From the NCBI GenBank assembly GCA_934615235.1, contig CAKTTL010000027.1:1-30515 (forward strand): a DNA stretch of 30,515 nt, written 5' to 3'. This DNA comes from an uncultured Clostridia bacterium. GTDB lineage: Bacteria; Bacillota; Clostridia; Christensenellales; Aristaeellaceae. A model generated the notes under the pieces. That model saw nothing but the letters and a program-made list of their open reading frames with translations. It was not told where the DNA came from and made no database searches. How positions within the stretch are numbered: position 1 is the first letter of the stretch; each line of letters starts with the position of its first letter. The translations under genes were made by a program, and so were the position numbers. Shown here one piece after another: positions 9,406 through 16,126 of this stretch.

Positions 9406-10023
9406 TCACTTCATACAGAACAGATGAATCCCCAGCGCCGCGTTGAAACCCGTGGCCGCAAACACGCTGAAGCGTTCGACAACGCCGAAATATTCGGCGG
9501 GCACAAGCTTCATGCCAAGCGCGCCGACAAGCATCATGCCGAGCGCAATTCCGGCGCAAGCGCCGTAGGAACGGCAGCTCCTGTCCTTCGCTCCGGCAGC
9601 GATGATCACGCTCAGCGACACAATCGACAACAGCACGACCACGGCGGTAACCGCCATATGCATGATATCCTGAAACGCCCCTGCGTAGCCGCTGTCGCTG
9701 AGCGGGAACATCCGGTAGCCTACCGCCGAAATCCACTCCATGACCGCAAACAGCGCAATGCCTGTGCGCAGCAGTTTTGTCCCTTTTCCCTGCATGCCGA
9801 TGCAGACAACCGTTACACAAACGACCTCGCAGACATTGTAAAATGCGCTCAGCTGATTCCACAGCGCCAACGACGGCGCATTTGCCGCGCTCAAATCGCT
9901 GACAGCCTGCGCCATCCAATAATACCCGGGATAAGCCAGCGGAGCAAACACCACCGCCGCCGTATACGAAAGAAAACTGAGCACCCCGAGCAGTCCCAGC
10001 TTTTGAATCAAATTTTTTCTCAT
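9406..10023 (-). CDS. DUF998-like integral membrane protein
   Basis: 205 residues from the ATG at 10023, preceded by AGAGGCAGCAA. A longer in-frame extension upstream is rejected because it overlaps tetR and lacks the hydrophobic pattern. The sequence is mostly membrane: about six hydrophobic helices, beginning LGLLGVLSFLSYTAAVVF, with a short polar segment containing 'YPGYYWMAQAVSDLSA'. The 'YPxYxxxxQxISxL' type motif after the first helix is typical of the DUF998 family, whose biochemical role is unknown. It lies 47 bp downstream of a TetR-type regulator in the same direction, so it is probably the target or partner of that regulator. A transport or stress role is plausible but not shown. 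Confidence 0.75.
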   Translation of the reverse strand: MRKNLIQKLGLLGVLSFLSYTAAVVFAPLAYPGYYWMAQAVSDLSAANAPSLALWNQLSAFYNVCEVVCVTVVCIGMQGKGTKLLRTGIALFAVMEWISAVGYRMFPLSDSGYAGAFQDIMHMAVTAVVVLLSIVSLSVIIAAGAKDRSCRSYGACAGIALGMMLVGALGMKLVPAEYFGVVERFSVFAATGFNAALGIHLFCMK

Positions 10024-10070
10024 TTGCTGCCTCTTTTCAGGATATCGCATCCGTTTTTTCTGTCGCGCTT

Positions 10071-10700
10071 TCAAGCATCCGTACCATGAACCATACGAAA
10101 AAAGAGGCGCACATGCTTGTTGAGCTTTTCCATGCATTCGCCCTCCCGCTCCGGCTGGCGATCGCACACGCCGATGAGCGTCAGCACCGGCGCCACATAC
10201 ATCATGGCCAGCGCAGCAGGATCCTCCGCCCGAATTTCACCGGCGGCAATCAATGCACTGAAAATGCCGGCATGATAATCCAGAACGCGTCCCACATAAC
10301 GCCCGGAATACAGCGCCGCCAGTTCCGGAGAGCGGAACTGCTCAAGTGTCATCATCCGCCGGAAGCGACTGACCGTTTCGTCGTGAAGCGAGTACTCGAA
10401 AATCTGCCGTACTTTCTGCCAAAGCGCGTCTTCGGTAATCTCTGCGAAAGCAGGAATATCCTGCGCCACGCTTTGCACGTGAATGTCAATCTTGTCTGTA
10501 TCCACTTCATACTGCGCCGCTGTAGATTCGACGATCGCGTCAAAAATAGCCTGTTTGCCAGGAAAGTGATTATAAAGTGACGGCGCTTTAATGCCAACCG
10601 CCTTTGCGATCTCGCCCACGCTGACGGAGTCATATCCCCGCACAGAAAACAGCTCCAGCGCCTTATCCAGAATTTTTTGCCGGGTATCCTCCTGTTTCAT
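10071..10700 (-). CDS. TetR/AcrR-family transcriptional repressor
   Basis: 209 residues. The N-terminal 60 residues are a classical TetR helix-turn-helix: RQKILDKALELFSVRGYDSVSVGEIAKAVGIKAPSLYNHFPGK region, with the recognition helix in the APSLYNHF segment. Residues after about 60 form the variable helical ligand-binding and dimer domain, which shows nothing that identifies the ligand. The start at 10700 has GAGGCGG upstream. The gene reads into the DUF998 membrane-protein gene and has a palindromic site at its own promoter, so autoregulation of a two-gene operon induced by an unknown small molecule is the simplest model. TetR identity is firm; the ligand is unknown. Confidence 0.92.
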   Translation of the reverse strand: MKQEDTRQKILDKALELFSVRGYDSVSVGEIAKAVGIKAPSLYNHFPGKQAIFDAIVESTAAQYEVDTDKIDIHVQSVAQDIPAFAEITEDALWQKVRQIFEYSLHDETVSRFRRMMTLEQFRSPELAALYSGRYVGRVLDYHAGIFSALIAAGEIRAEDPAALAMMYVAPVLTLIGVCDRQPEREGECMEKLNKHVRLFFRMVHGTDA

Positions 10701-10724
10701 CTCTGTTTCCGCCTCTTTTAACTA

Positions 10725-10740
10725 ACTAATGTTCATTAGT
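10725..10740. promoter_or_regulatory. TetR-type operator palindrome
   Basis: ACTAATG-TT-CATTAGT is a perfect 16-bp inverted repeat immediately downstream of the -10 box and 25 bp before the tetR start codon. A bound dimer would block transcription initiation or early elongation. Sites of this form are common for TetR proteins in Firmicutes. Confidence 0.8.
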
Positions 10741-10743
10741 CAA

Positions 10744-10772
10744 ATTGTAACGCGGGCAACCGTTTTTGTCAA
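10744..10772 (-). promoter_or_regulatory. Consensus sigma-A promoter of tetR-DUF998
   Basis: On the minus strand TTGACA (10772-10767), 17 bp, TACAAT (10749-10744). It is nearly perfect consensus, consistent with a strong promoter kept off by the adjacent operator. Confidence 0.85.
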
Positions 10773-10945
10773 TCACAGCTATATCGGTTGCGCGCTCGAA
10801 ATCCAAAATCATTTTATTTTGATTTATATAACATCATGCCATGCATCGTCAGAATTTGTGCCCTCCCCAGATTTATCCTGTATAAAGCTGAATGCAAAAA
10901 CGTTTTGTTCATGCTGGAGCCGCTATCGCCTCCAACCGCCGCCAA

Positions 10946-10976
10946 ACAAAAAAGCAAGTCGTTTCCCGACTTGCTT
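10946..10976 (-). terminator. Intrinsic terminator downstream of the G1P dehydrogenase gene and MITE
   Basis: On the minus strand AAGCAAGTCG pairs with CGACTTGCTT across a 5-nt loop and is followed by a T-run ending at 10948. It sits directly against the MITE end, so transcription from the dehydrogenase gene would pass through the MITE before stopping here. Confidence 0.85.
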
Positions 10977-10977
10977 A

Positions 10978-11136
10978 GGGTGTATCCGAAAAGGAAGAGG
11001 CGACAGCATGAGCGGATTTTTCGTCAGTTCAAGGAGGGAAACCGAAGGTTTAGCGGCGCTAAATCGAGGTTTTCCGACACAGAAATGACGGAAAAGCCGC
11101 CGTGATGGAATCTCAGGGAATTTTTCAGATACGCCC
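10978..11136. mobile_element. Palindromic MITE, copy 1 (159 bp)
   Basis: This sequence recurs at 25691-25850 with about a dozen substitutions and one indel. Both copies begin GGGTGTATC and end in GATACGCCC, giving terminal inverted repeats of about 16 bp (GGGCGTATCTGAAAAA as the consensus end), and both are flanked by TA on each side, consistent with a TA target duplication as made by IS630/mariner-type transposases. The interior is also a long imperfect hairpin centred on TTTAGC-GGC-GCTAAA. There is no coding capacity. Copy 1 lies between the dehydrogenase stop codon and its terminator. Confidence 0.85.
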
Positions 11137-11192
11137 TAATCCATTCTGCATCACCGTGCATCGATTCTTCCCCTTGCTTTCGCAAAGCCGAA

Positions 11193-12566
11193 TCATTCCC
11201 CCACCGGATAAGTAAAAGGATAATCCGCAAGATACTCTTCCAGAAGGCCGCATTCCTCCAGCAGCTTGAACAGCGTATATCTCGTGCGATAATCTTTCGT
11301 TCCGTGCATGGAAAGGTTTAACAGTCCGCTCTCAATATGCTCATCCTCCGGCGTAATGTCCGAATGCAGGACGCGCATCACTTTCTCCAGCTCGGCCGCA
11401 TCCGGCAGCGCATCGATTACGTCTCTGATCTCAGCAAAGTGCGCCTTTGCCATGTTGATTCTGCGAAGCTGTTCTTCCCAGGTCAAAAAATCTTCGGGGT
11501 TTTCCCGAATAATATCCGACCCGCCCTCTTCGCCGTATGTATATTTTACGCGCCTGGCGCGGGTTTCCGCAGAAATCCGGTTCCGCTTGATTTCTTCCAA
11601 ATTCAGGCGCTCCAGATTCTCCCCGGCAAACCTTTTAAAAATCGGCAAAACCAGAAGCGTCGCAACGCCCACCGAAGAGCCGTGATGCGGGATCGGCTTT
11701 CCCTCCTGGATGAGTTTCATCTCCCAGAATTGGGCGATATTATGCTCTATGGACGCCACCGCGCGCGTATTTCCAATGATCAGAATGGTCATGCTGGAAA
11801 TAATCAGCGCTTCGATCAAAGCCTGAATTCCCTCTGGAGTCTTTCGGCTGATCTCATCCGCATGTTCAATCAGCTGAGAAACAGCGTCCAGCACCATGCC
11901 CGCACAGGTCGGGCAGTATTTTTCGCCGTTGATAATCTGCCCCAGCCGCCAGTCGGCATTGGCAATGTACTTTCCCAACACGTCTCCGACGCCCGAGGAC
12001 AGCAGCTCCATCGGCGCAGTCGCCAGAACGTCCAGATCGCAGACGACGATCTCGGGGCACACGCCCGTGCGGTGGATCTTCACCTTACGAAAGACAAGCG
12101 GAGACACGACGGAGGTATAGCCGTCCATCGACGGCGCAGTTGCAACCGCCACGAACGGCAGCCCCGTCCTCGTCGCGTTTACGCGCGTAGTATCCGTCAC
12201 CGAACCCGAACCAACGCTCACCAGAAACTCCGTTTCCGGCTGGATCGACAGCAGCACTTCGCCGACGGCCGTTTCATCCGGCAGCATTTCGCCGTCGCGA
12301 TTAATGACGCACCTGATGACGTCGAAGCCGGCTCTTTCCAGGATCTCGATCACTCTTTTGCCCGCTACTTTGTACGTGTTGTTGTCGCACACGACGACGC
12401 AGTGCGTTCCCAATTCTTTTTCATGAATCATTTCAGGGATTTTCTCAAGCAGGCCGCTTTTTATATACACCGACTGCGTCGGTATCCTGTGTTCGAGGCC
12501 GCAGTTGCAGGAGAAATCCGAAAAGATCATTTTTCCATTTTCGTCGTATGTGAAATACTTGCTCAT
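11193..12566 (-). CDS. sn-Glycerol-1-phosphate dehydrogenase family protein
   Basis: 457 residues; ATG at 12566 with GGAG upstream. It belongs to the G1P dehydrogenase (EgsA/AraM) branch of the iron-containing alcohol dehydrogenase superfamily: nucleotide-binding GSGSVTDTTR (119-128), the family hallmark ATAPSMDGYTS (142-152), GVGDVLGKY (192-200), IEHNIAQFWE (273-282) and PHHGSSVGVAT (293-303). Asp195, His275 and His295 match the expected metal ligands. Such enzymes reduce dihydroxyacetone phosphate to sn-glycerol-1-phosphate with NAD(P)H. In Bacillus the product feeds an archaeal-type ether phospholipid; here no GGGP-synthase-like gene is seen, so the product's use is unknown. It is somewhat longer than AraM, mainly in the C-terminal part. 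It stands alone with its own promoter. Substrate assignment is by family only. Confidence 0.82.
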   Translation of the reverse strand: MSKYFTYDENGKMIFSDFSCNCGLEHRIPTQSVYIKSGLLEKIPEMIHEKELGTHCVVVCDNNTYKVAGKRVIEILERAGFDVIRCVINRDGEMLPDETAVGEVLLSIQPETEFLVSVGSGSVTDTTRVNATRTGLPFVAVATAPSMDGYTSVVSPLVFRKVKIHRTGVCPEIVVCDLDVLATAPMELLSSGVGDVLGKYIANADWRLGQIINGEKYCPTCAGMVLDAVSQLIEHADEISRKTPEGIQALIEALIISSMTILIIGNTRAVASIEHNIAQFWEMKLIQEGKPIPHHGSSVGVATLLVLPIFKRFAGENLERLNLEEIKRNRISAETRARRVKYTYGEEGGSDIIRENPEDFLTWEEQLRRINMAKAHFAEIRDVIDALPDAAELEKVMRVLHSDITPEDEHIESGLLNLSMHGTKDYRTRYTLFKLLEECGLLEEYLADYPFTYPVGE

Positions 12567-12605
12567 AAGGCGCTCCTTTCAGTTTTTTTCACGATATTTT
12601 TATAT

Positions 12606-12634
12606 ACTATACCACATAGACCTCGCATTTGCAA
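12606..12634 (-). promoter_or_regulatory. Sigma-A promoter of the G1P dehydrogenase gene
   Basis: TTGCAA (12634-12629), 17 bp, TATAGT (12611-12606) on the minus strand, giving a 5' UTR of roughly 33 nt before the ATG at 12566. Confidence 0.75.
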
Positions 12635-12803
12635 AACAACACCGCATCGGCAGCCGGAGCAAATTTTGTTCAGACCCTGAAACGCGCCGGTCTTGTCGGC
12701 GTGCATGCCTGATTCCGTGTTTCGAAGCGTGAGATAGAAACCTTTATGGATAATCTTCCAGATGGTTTCGGGCTCTCGCTCGCCTTCGGACACTTCAGAA
12801 TGG
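12635..12803. other. Non-coding stretch beyond the CRISPR trailer
   Basis: No gene, repeat unit or terminator is convincing here. The minus strand has an open stretch of about 50 codons without a good start or RBS. I see no further CRISPR repeat at the expected 61-bp position (about 12743). It may be the CRISPR trailer or decayed sequence. Confidence 0.4.
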
Positions 12804-12952
12804 ACTCTAACCCTGCGTGGGCGGGGAAAAGATCCCGAAGGCGATCGAATCGATGACAGACCTGGGATCACCCCCGCGTGGGCGGGAAAAGGCCGCCGCG
12901 GGCAACGTGCTGACCGGCAAGGCGGGATCACCCCCGCGTGTGCGGGGAAAAG
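12804..12952 (-). CRISPR. Minimal type I-E CRISPR array: three repeats, two spacers
   Basis: Repeats lie at 12925-12952 (intact, 28 bp, plus-strand form starting GGATCACCCC and ending GCGGGGAAAAG), 12865-12891 (27 bp, one G missing from the GGGG run) and 12804-12831 (5' half degenerate). Spacers of 33 bp lie at 12892-12924 and 12832-12864. The 61-bp period and CCCCGC...GCGGGG stem are typical of type I-E. On the minus strand each repeat ends GTGATCC, the form expected for a crRNA 5' handle, so transcription is leftward from the cas2 side; the degenerate repeat is then the leader-distal one, as is usual. Only 42 bp separate the first repeat from the cas2 stop codon, so any leader is very short or overlaps cas2. 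Confidence 0.92.
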
Positions 12953-12994
12953 ACTAAAAAAGTCCAAGAAAATCAACGATCCTTCGCCGCTTGC

Positions 12995-13870
12995 TCATCG
13001 AATTTCATTCAGTTTCTCGTACACTGCAAACGTCAGGCGGCAGTCCGTCAGCGCGCGATGCGCGCCCGAAACATCCAGACCAAAGTACGTGGCAAGCGTA
13101 GTCAGCTTGTGATCCGCCACGTCGTCCAGCTGCCGTTCGGCCATTCGCAATGTGTCCGCGTAGGGGTTTTTGAATTCCGGCAAACGACACTTTCGGCACG
13201 CCGCCTTTAGAAACGCGTAATCAAAACCCGCATTGTGGCACAGCACCCGCCGCGTATCCACAAAAGCCAGAAACGCCTGCATGGCCTCCTGCAAAGGGCG
13301 GCCCTCCCGGCGCAGCAGCTCATCGTCTATGCCCGTCAGCTGCGTGATCGTCTCAGGAACCGGCTGTTGAATACGAATCAGCACTGAAAAGCTGTCCGCA
13401 ATCTGGTGATCCACGATGTGAATCGCCGCGATTTCCATGGTTTCGTGCTGATCCGCCCGCAGCCCCGTCGTTTCGACGTCAACCACGACATAGCCCTGTT
13501 CCTTCGCTTTTTTCTGCTGCGCGGCCCGAATTCGCTGCACTTTCTGCATCTGCGCAGCGCGGCTTAACGGCGCCGCGGGATCTTTCTGCATCGTCTTCCC
13601 TTCCGGCCGCAGCATCAGCTGAAGCCCGTCGTAATCGATCGGAATCCAGGTCGTATTATGTACGCGAAGATCCATCCCCTGTTCGTTCATGGCGCTGAAC
13701 ACCATGGTCGCGCGCCCGTCCCGCACGTTTTCGCAAATTCTGTCCCACAGCTCGTCGCGCACGCGTGCGCTCACATTTCCGACATAAACGCCCGCGTTGA
13801 TTTCCATCAGCCATTTGGTCAGATCACCGCGCAAGCGCGGCGGACAGTTTGTCAGCGATACGACGATCAC
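12995..13870 (-). CDS. cas2: Cas2-DnaQ (DEDDh exonuclease) fusion, type I-E adaptation
   Basis: 291 residues. Residues 1 to about 95 are a type I-E Cas2 (MIVVSLTNCPPRLRGDLTKW start, NVRDG, IDYDGLQL), the dimer that bridges two Cas1 dimers in the spacer integrase. A basic linker of about 30 residues leads to a DnaQ-like exonuclease, residues about 126-290, with all five DEDDh residues visible: Asp130 and Glu132 (VVVDVETTGL), Asp217 (CHNAGFD), His271 and Asp276 (AHRALTD). Natural Cas2-DnaQ fusions are known in type I-E systems, where the exonuclease trims prespacer 3' ends before integration. The start is GTG, overlapping the cas1 stop as GTGA, so translation is probably coupled. It is the last cas gene and abuts the array. 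It appears intact. Confidence 0.93.
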   Translation of the reverse strand: MIVVSLTNCPPRLRGDLTKWLMEINAGVYVGNVSARVRDELWDRICENVRDGRATMVFSAMNEQGMDLRVHNTTWIPIDYDGLQLMLRPEGKTMQKDPAAPLSRAAQMQKVQRIRAAQQKKAKEQGYVVVDVETTGLRADQHETMEIAAIHIVDHQIADSFSVLIRIQQPVPETITQLTGIDDELLRREGRPLQEAMQAFLAFVDTRRVLCHNAGFDYAFLKAACRKCRLPEFKNPYADTLRMAERQLDDVADHKLTTLATYFGLDVSGAHRALTDCRLTFAVYEKLNEIR

Positions 13871-14802
13871 GGCGCGTCCTCCTTCCCATAGGATGTGGCG
13901 TTTTTCACCGTCCCGCTTTCATCCCACAGTCGGACAACGTCCGCCTCAAGCGGCGTTTCTTCTTCATTGAGCAGAAACTGAATATCTTTTGTCATGCGCT
14001 CCAGCAGGTGAAGCCTCATCATTTCGTCGCGCATGCGGCGGCGGACGGCAGCCCCGATATCCGGCGCATCCTGCGCCGCAATTTCAAAAGCGATCGGTAT
14101 GGTCGTCTCCGCCTTGTATAAATCCGCCACGTCGTATACAAAGGAACATTCGTGCCCCACGTGGACAAACCCAAGCCCCGGCGAGCACCCCAGCGCTGCG
14201 ATCACCGCATGCGCCAGCCCGTACAGGCAGGCATGCCCGGCGGAAAGCGCCTGATTCACGGGATCCCCGGCAGCGTAGTCCTCCGGATCGTACTGTCTGC
14301 CATTCCATGGGATGTTCCACTTTTCCGACGCCTGGCGGTAAATGCGGCGAACACGCGCCCCTTCCCGGCCTCTCAGCTGCTGCATGGTCAGACCGGAAAC
14401 ATCATCCTCCGGAAATCGCATCTGATACATCTTTCGCGCAACGCTCAGATGACTGCGCATATTGCTCACCAGCGCGGCCTGCCGCATCAGCAAACCCGCG
14501 CGATGCGTAAGCGGCCTGCCGCTGGCATAATAGCGCACGCCGTTCTCGCCGACCCAGACGACCGTTACGCCGCTGTCGCCGATCAGCTCCATGCCGCGAT
14601 GCGTAATGCGCGTGCCAGGGCCCAGAAGCAGCGCGCTGATGGACGCCGCCGGCACATGCACGCAGCCGCGTTCCTCCGTAACTGTAATCGCTCCGTCCTG
14701 CCGGTTGAGCGTGCAATGCTCCAGATACAGGAACGTCATGCGGTCGCGGATCTGCGGCAGCGCCTGCAGATCCGGCTGGACGATTCCGGGCATTTCCGGC
14801 AT
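13867..14802 (-). CDS. cas1: Cas1 integrase, type I-E
   Basis: 311 residues; ATG at 14802 with AAGGAGG upstream. Cas1 is the metal-dependent integrase that inserts spacers together with Cas2. The N-terminal beta domain (about 20-95) is followed by the helical catalytic domain. Metal-site residues align in spacing with E. coli Cas1: Glu147 (RGREGAR), His214 (GFVHVG), Asp224 and Asp227 (FVYDVADLYK). The length is normal for type I-E Cas1. The C-terminal tail after about 280 is polar and variable, as usual. The gene lies 13 bp after cas6e and overlaps cas2 by 4 bp. No defect is seen. Confidence 0.95.
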   Translation of the reverse strand: MPEMPGIVQPDLQALPQIRDRMTFLYLEHCTLNRQDGAITVTEERGCVHVPAASISALLLGPGTRITHRGMELIGDSGVTVVWVGENGVRYYASGRPLTHRAGLLMRQAALVSNMRSHLSVARKMYQMRFPEDDVSGLTMQQLRGREGARVRRIYRQASEKWNIPWNGRQYDPEDYAAGDPVNQALSAGHACLYGLAHAVIAALGCSPGLGFVHVGHECSFVYDVADLYKAETTIPIAFEIAAQDAPDIGAAVRRRMRDEMMRLHLLERMTKDIQFLLNEEETPLEADVVRLWDESGTVKNATSYGKEDAP

Positions 14803-14815
14803 GGAAATCCTCCTT

Positions 14816-15471
14816 TCAGGGCCGCATCACGGTCAGCAATCCCATTCCATAGGCCTTGCCGCGGCCGACGCCTTCGAGCAGCGCCTCCCTGAATTTTTCC
14901 ACGTCCGTAACGGTCAGCAGGCCTTCATAGGTAACGCCCAGCAGCCGGACGCGCTCCCCCGTCTTCTTGGTGAATGCATACCACCGGATTCCGGTCACGT
15001 TGAACTGTTCTTCCTGCACGGCAAAGCCGTGAACCTCCGCCTGATGCAGCAGCCAGCCGACCTGCGTTTTCGGCTCCGGCATGCCGGGCCTGCATTTTCC
15101 GGTTTGCGCACGAGCGTGCAGGCGTGCACTTTGCCGCGCCCGTCCCTGCTTTTGCTGCTGTATGTCGGGTTCGCGTGCAGCCGGAACTGCCAGCGGCTGC
15201 CCACCGCGATTCGCTCCAGCAGAGGGGCGTAATCCCGTGTTTCCGGGGGCTCTTCCGTACCGAACTGCGCCGCCAGCGCCGTCAGCTGCGGCTTTTCTTC
15301 GCTGAGCAGCAGCAGGCAACGGCGTTCCCCCAATGTATCCAGCCGCCAAAGCGAACGACAGGCGCGCGGTTCGAACGCCCGCTCCACCGCGCCGTGGAAC
15401 ATGGCCGGGTTCTGCAAGGCAAGCATCGTATCCCGCCTGGTTATATCCAGCATCACTCTCGATAAATACAT
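14816..15471 (-). pseudogene. cas6e: Cas6e crRNA endonuclease with one frameshift
   Basis: Cas6e (CasE/Cse3) cuts pre-crRNA within each repeat and stays bound to the 3' hairpin in Cascade. The N-terminal part (from ATG 15471) reads MYLSRVMLDITRRDTM... and has the expected catalytic His26 (AMFHGAVE), then RFRLHANP-type sequence. Near 15083-15090 the frame is lost; the next part of the family, PEPKTQVGWLLHQAEVHGF to GKAYGMGLLTVMRP, continues in the -1 frame to the stop at 14816. Adding one G in the GGCCCGG run restores a single 218-residue frame (656 nt are present; 657 are needed), which matches normal Cas6e size. As it stands the N-terminal frame runs about 20 foreign residues and stops at 14995. 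Real decay, a base lost in sequencing, or frameshifting are possible. It follows cas5 by 4 bp. Confidence 0.85.
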
Positions 15472-15475
15472 CGGT

Positions 15476-16126
15476 TCACCTCAATTCCCGCATGGGGTCG
15501 TGCTCTGCGGCAGGAGTATCCCGCCAGCATTCCCGTGCCGCCCGATAGCCGTACTCCCGCCGGAACGGACTGAAGCTGAGCGGCAGATCCGCCAGTTTCG
15601 CGGGACCGTCGGGATCTTCCAGCACCATGCGCACCTTTTCGGGGCGCTTGCCGGCGTTTTGGGGCAAAAGGCAGGGTTCGCGCGTCAGCGCGTCTTCCAG
15701 CGGTTCCGCGCGCAGGCCAAGCGACACGCGCCCTTCCGGCGGACAGGAGCGCCGGCCCAGAAACAGCGGGAACGCCGGGCGGCGAACCGCCTCGTCCAGC
15801 CGCTGCATCAGCGCCTCGTCTTCGCCGGAAACGCCCACGAGAAAAACCGCGTCGCAGAGATAATACCGCCTGGTAACATACGCGGACTTTTCGCCCCGCA
15901 CCATATGATAATCCTGCAGCACCACGCCTTCGCGGTCCACGCGCACGCCAAAGCGCAGCGACGCAAGCGCGTCCAGCGGCGCATCGCGCCGCAAGCCCAG
16001 CGCAGCCGCCAGCAGGCCGACCACGCCGCTCTTGGTCGGCTCGCGATTCGTTCTGCATATGTCGAACCGCGTGCCCGTGCCCCACGCCTGCATCGGCCCC
16101 GCAAACCGGAGCAGCAGCGTATTCAT
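15476..16126 (-). CDS. cas5e: Cas5e Cascade subunit
   Basis: 216 residues. Cas5e (CasD) caps the crRNA 5' handle in the type I-E Cascade complex. The N-terminus MNTLLLRFAGPMQAWGTGTR is the family signature, followed by EPTKSGVVGLLAAALG, typical of the Cas5 ferredoxin-like fold with its Gly-rich loop. Near residue 70-90 comes QDYHMVRGEKSAYVTRRYYL, the thumb region. Length is normal. ATG at 16126 overlaps the cas7 stop as ATGA, so translation is likely coupled to cas7. No defect is visible. Confidence 0.93.
   Translation of the reverse strand: MNTLLLRFAGPMQAWGTGTRFDICRTNREPTKSGVVGLLAAALGLRRDAPLDALASLRFGVRVDREGVVLQDYHMVRGEKSAYVTRRYYLCDAVFLVGVSGEDEALMQRLDEAVRRPAFPLFLGRRSCPPEGRVSLGLRAEPLEDALTREPCLLPQNAGKRPEKVRMVLEDPDGPAKLADLPLSFSPFRREYGYRAARECWRDTPAAEHDPMRELR

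Noticed and set aside
12735..12775. A fourth CRISPR repeat at the expected 61-bp step
   Set aside because: The sequence near 12743-12770 has no CCCCGC...GCGGGG stem or AAAAG end.
12563..12976. A 137-codon minus-strand frame with repeated PAHAGVIP
   Set aside because: The repeated peptide is a translation of the CRISPR repeats; there is no RBS at the start. Its C-terminal half looks somewhat protein-like but has no support.
15081..15092. Programmed -1 frameshifting in cas6e
   Set aside because: No slippery heptamer such as A AAA AAG and no obvious stimulatory stem is at the shift; a lost G is simpler.
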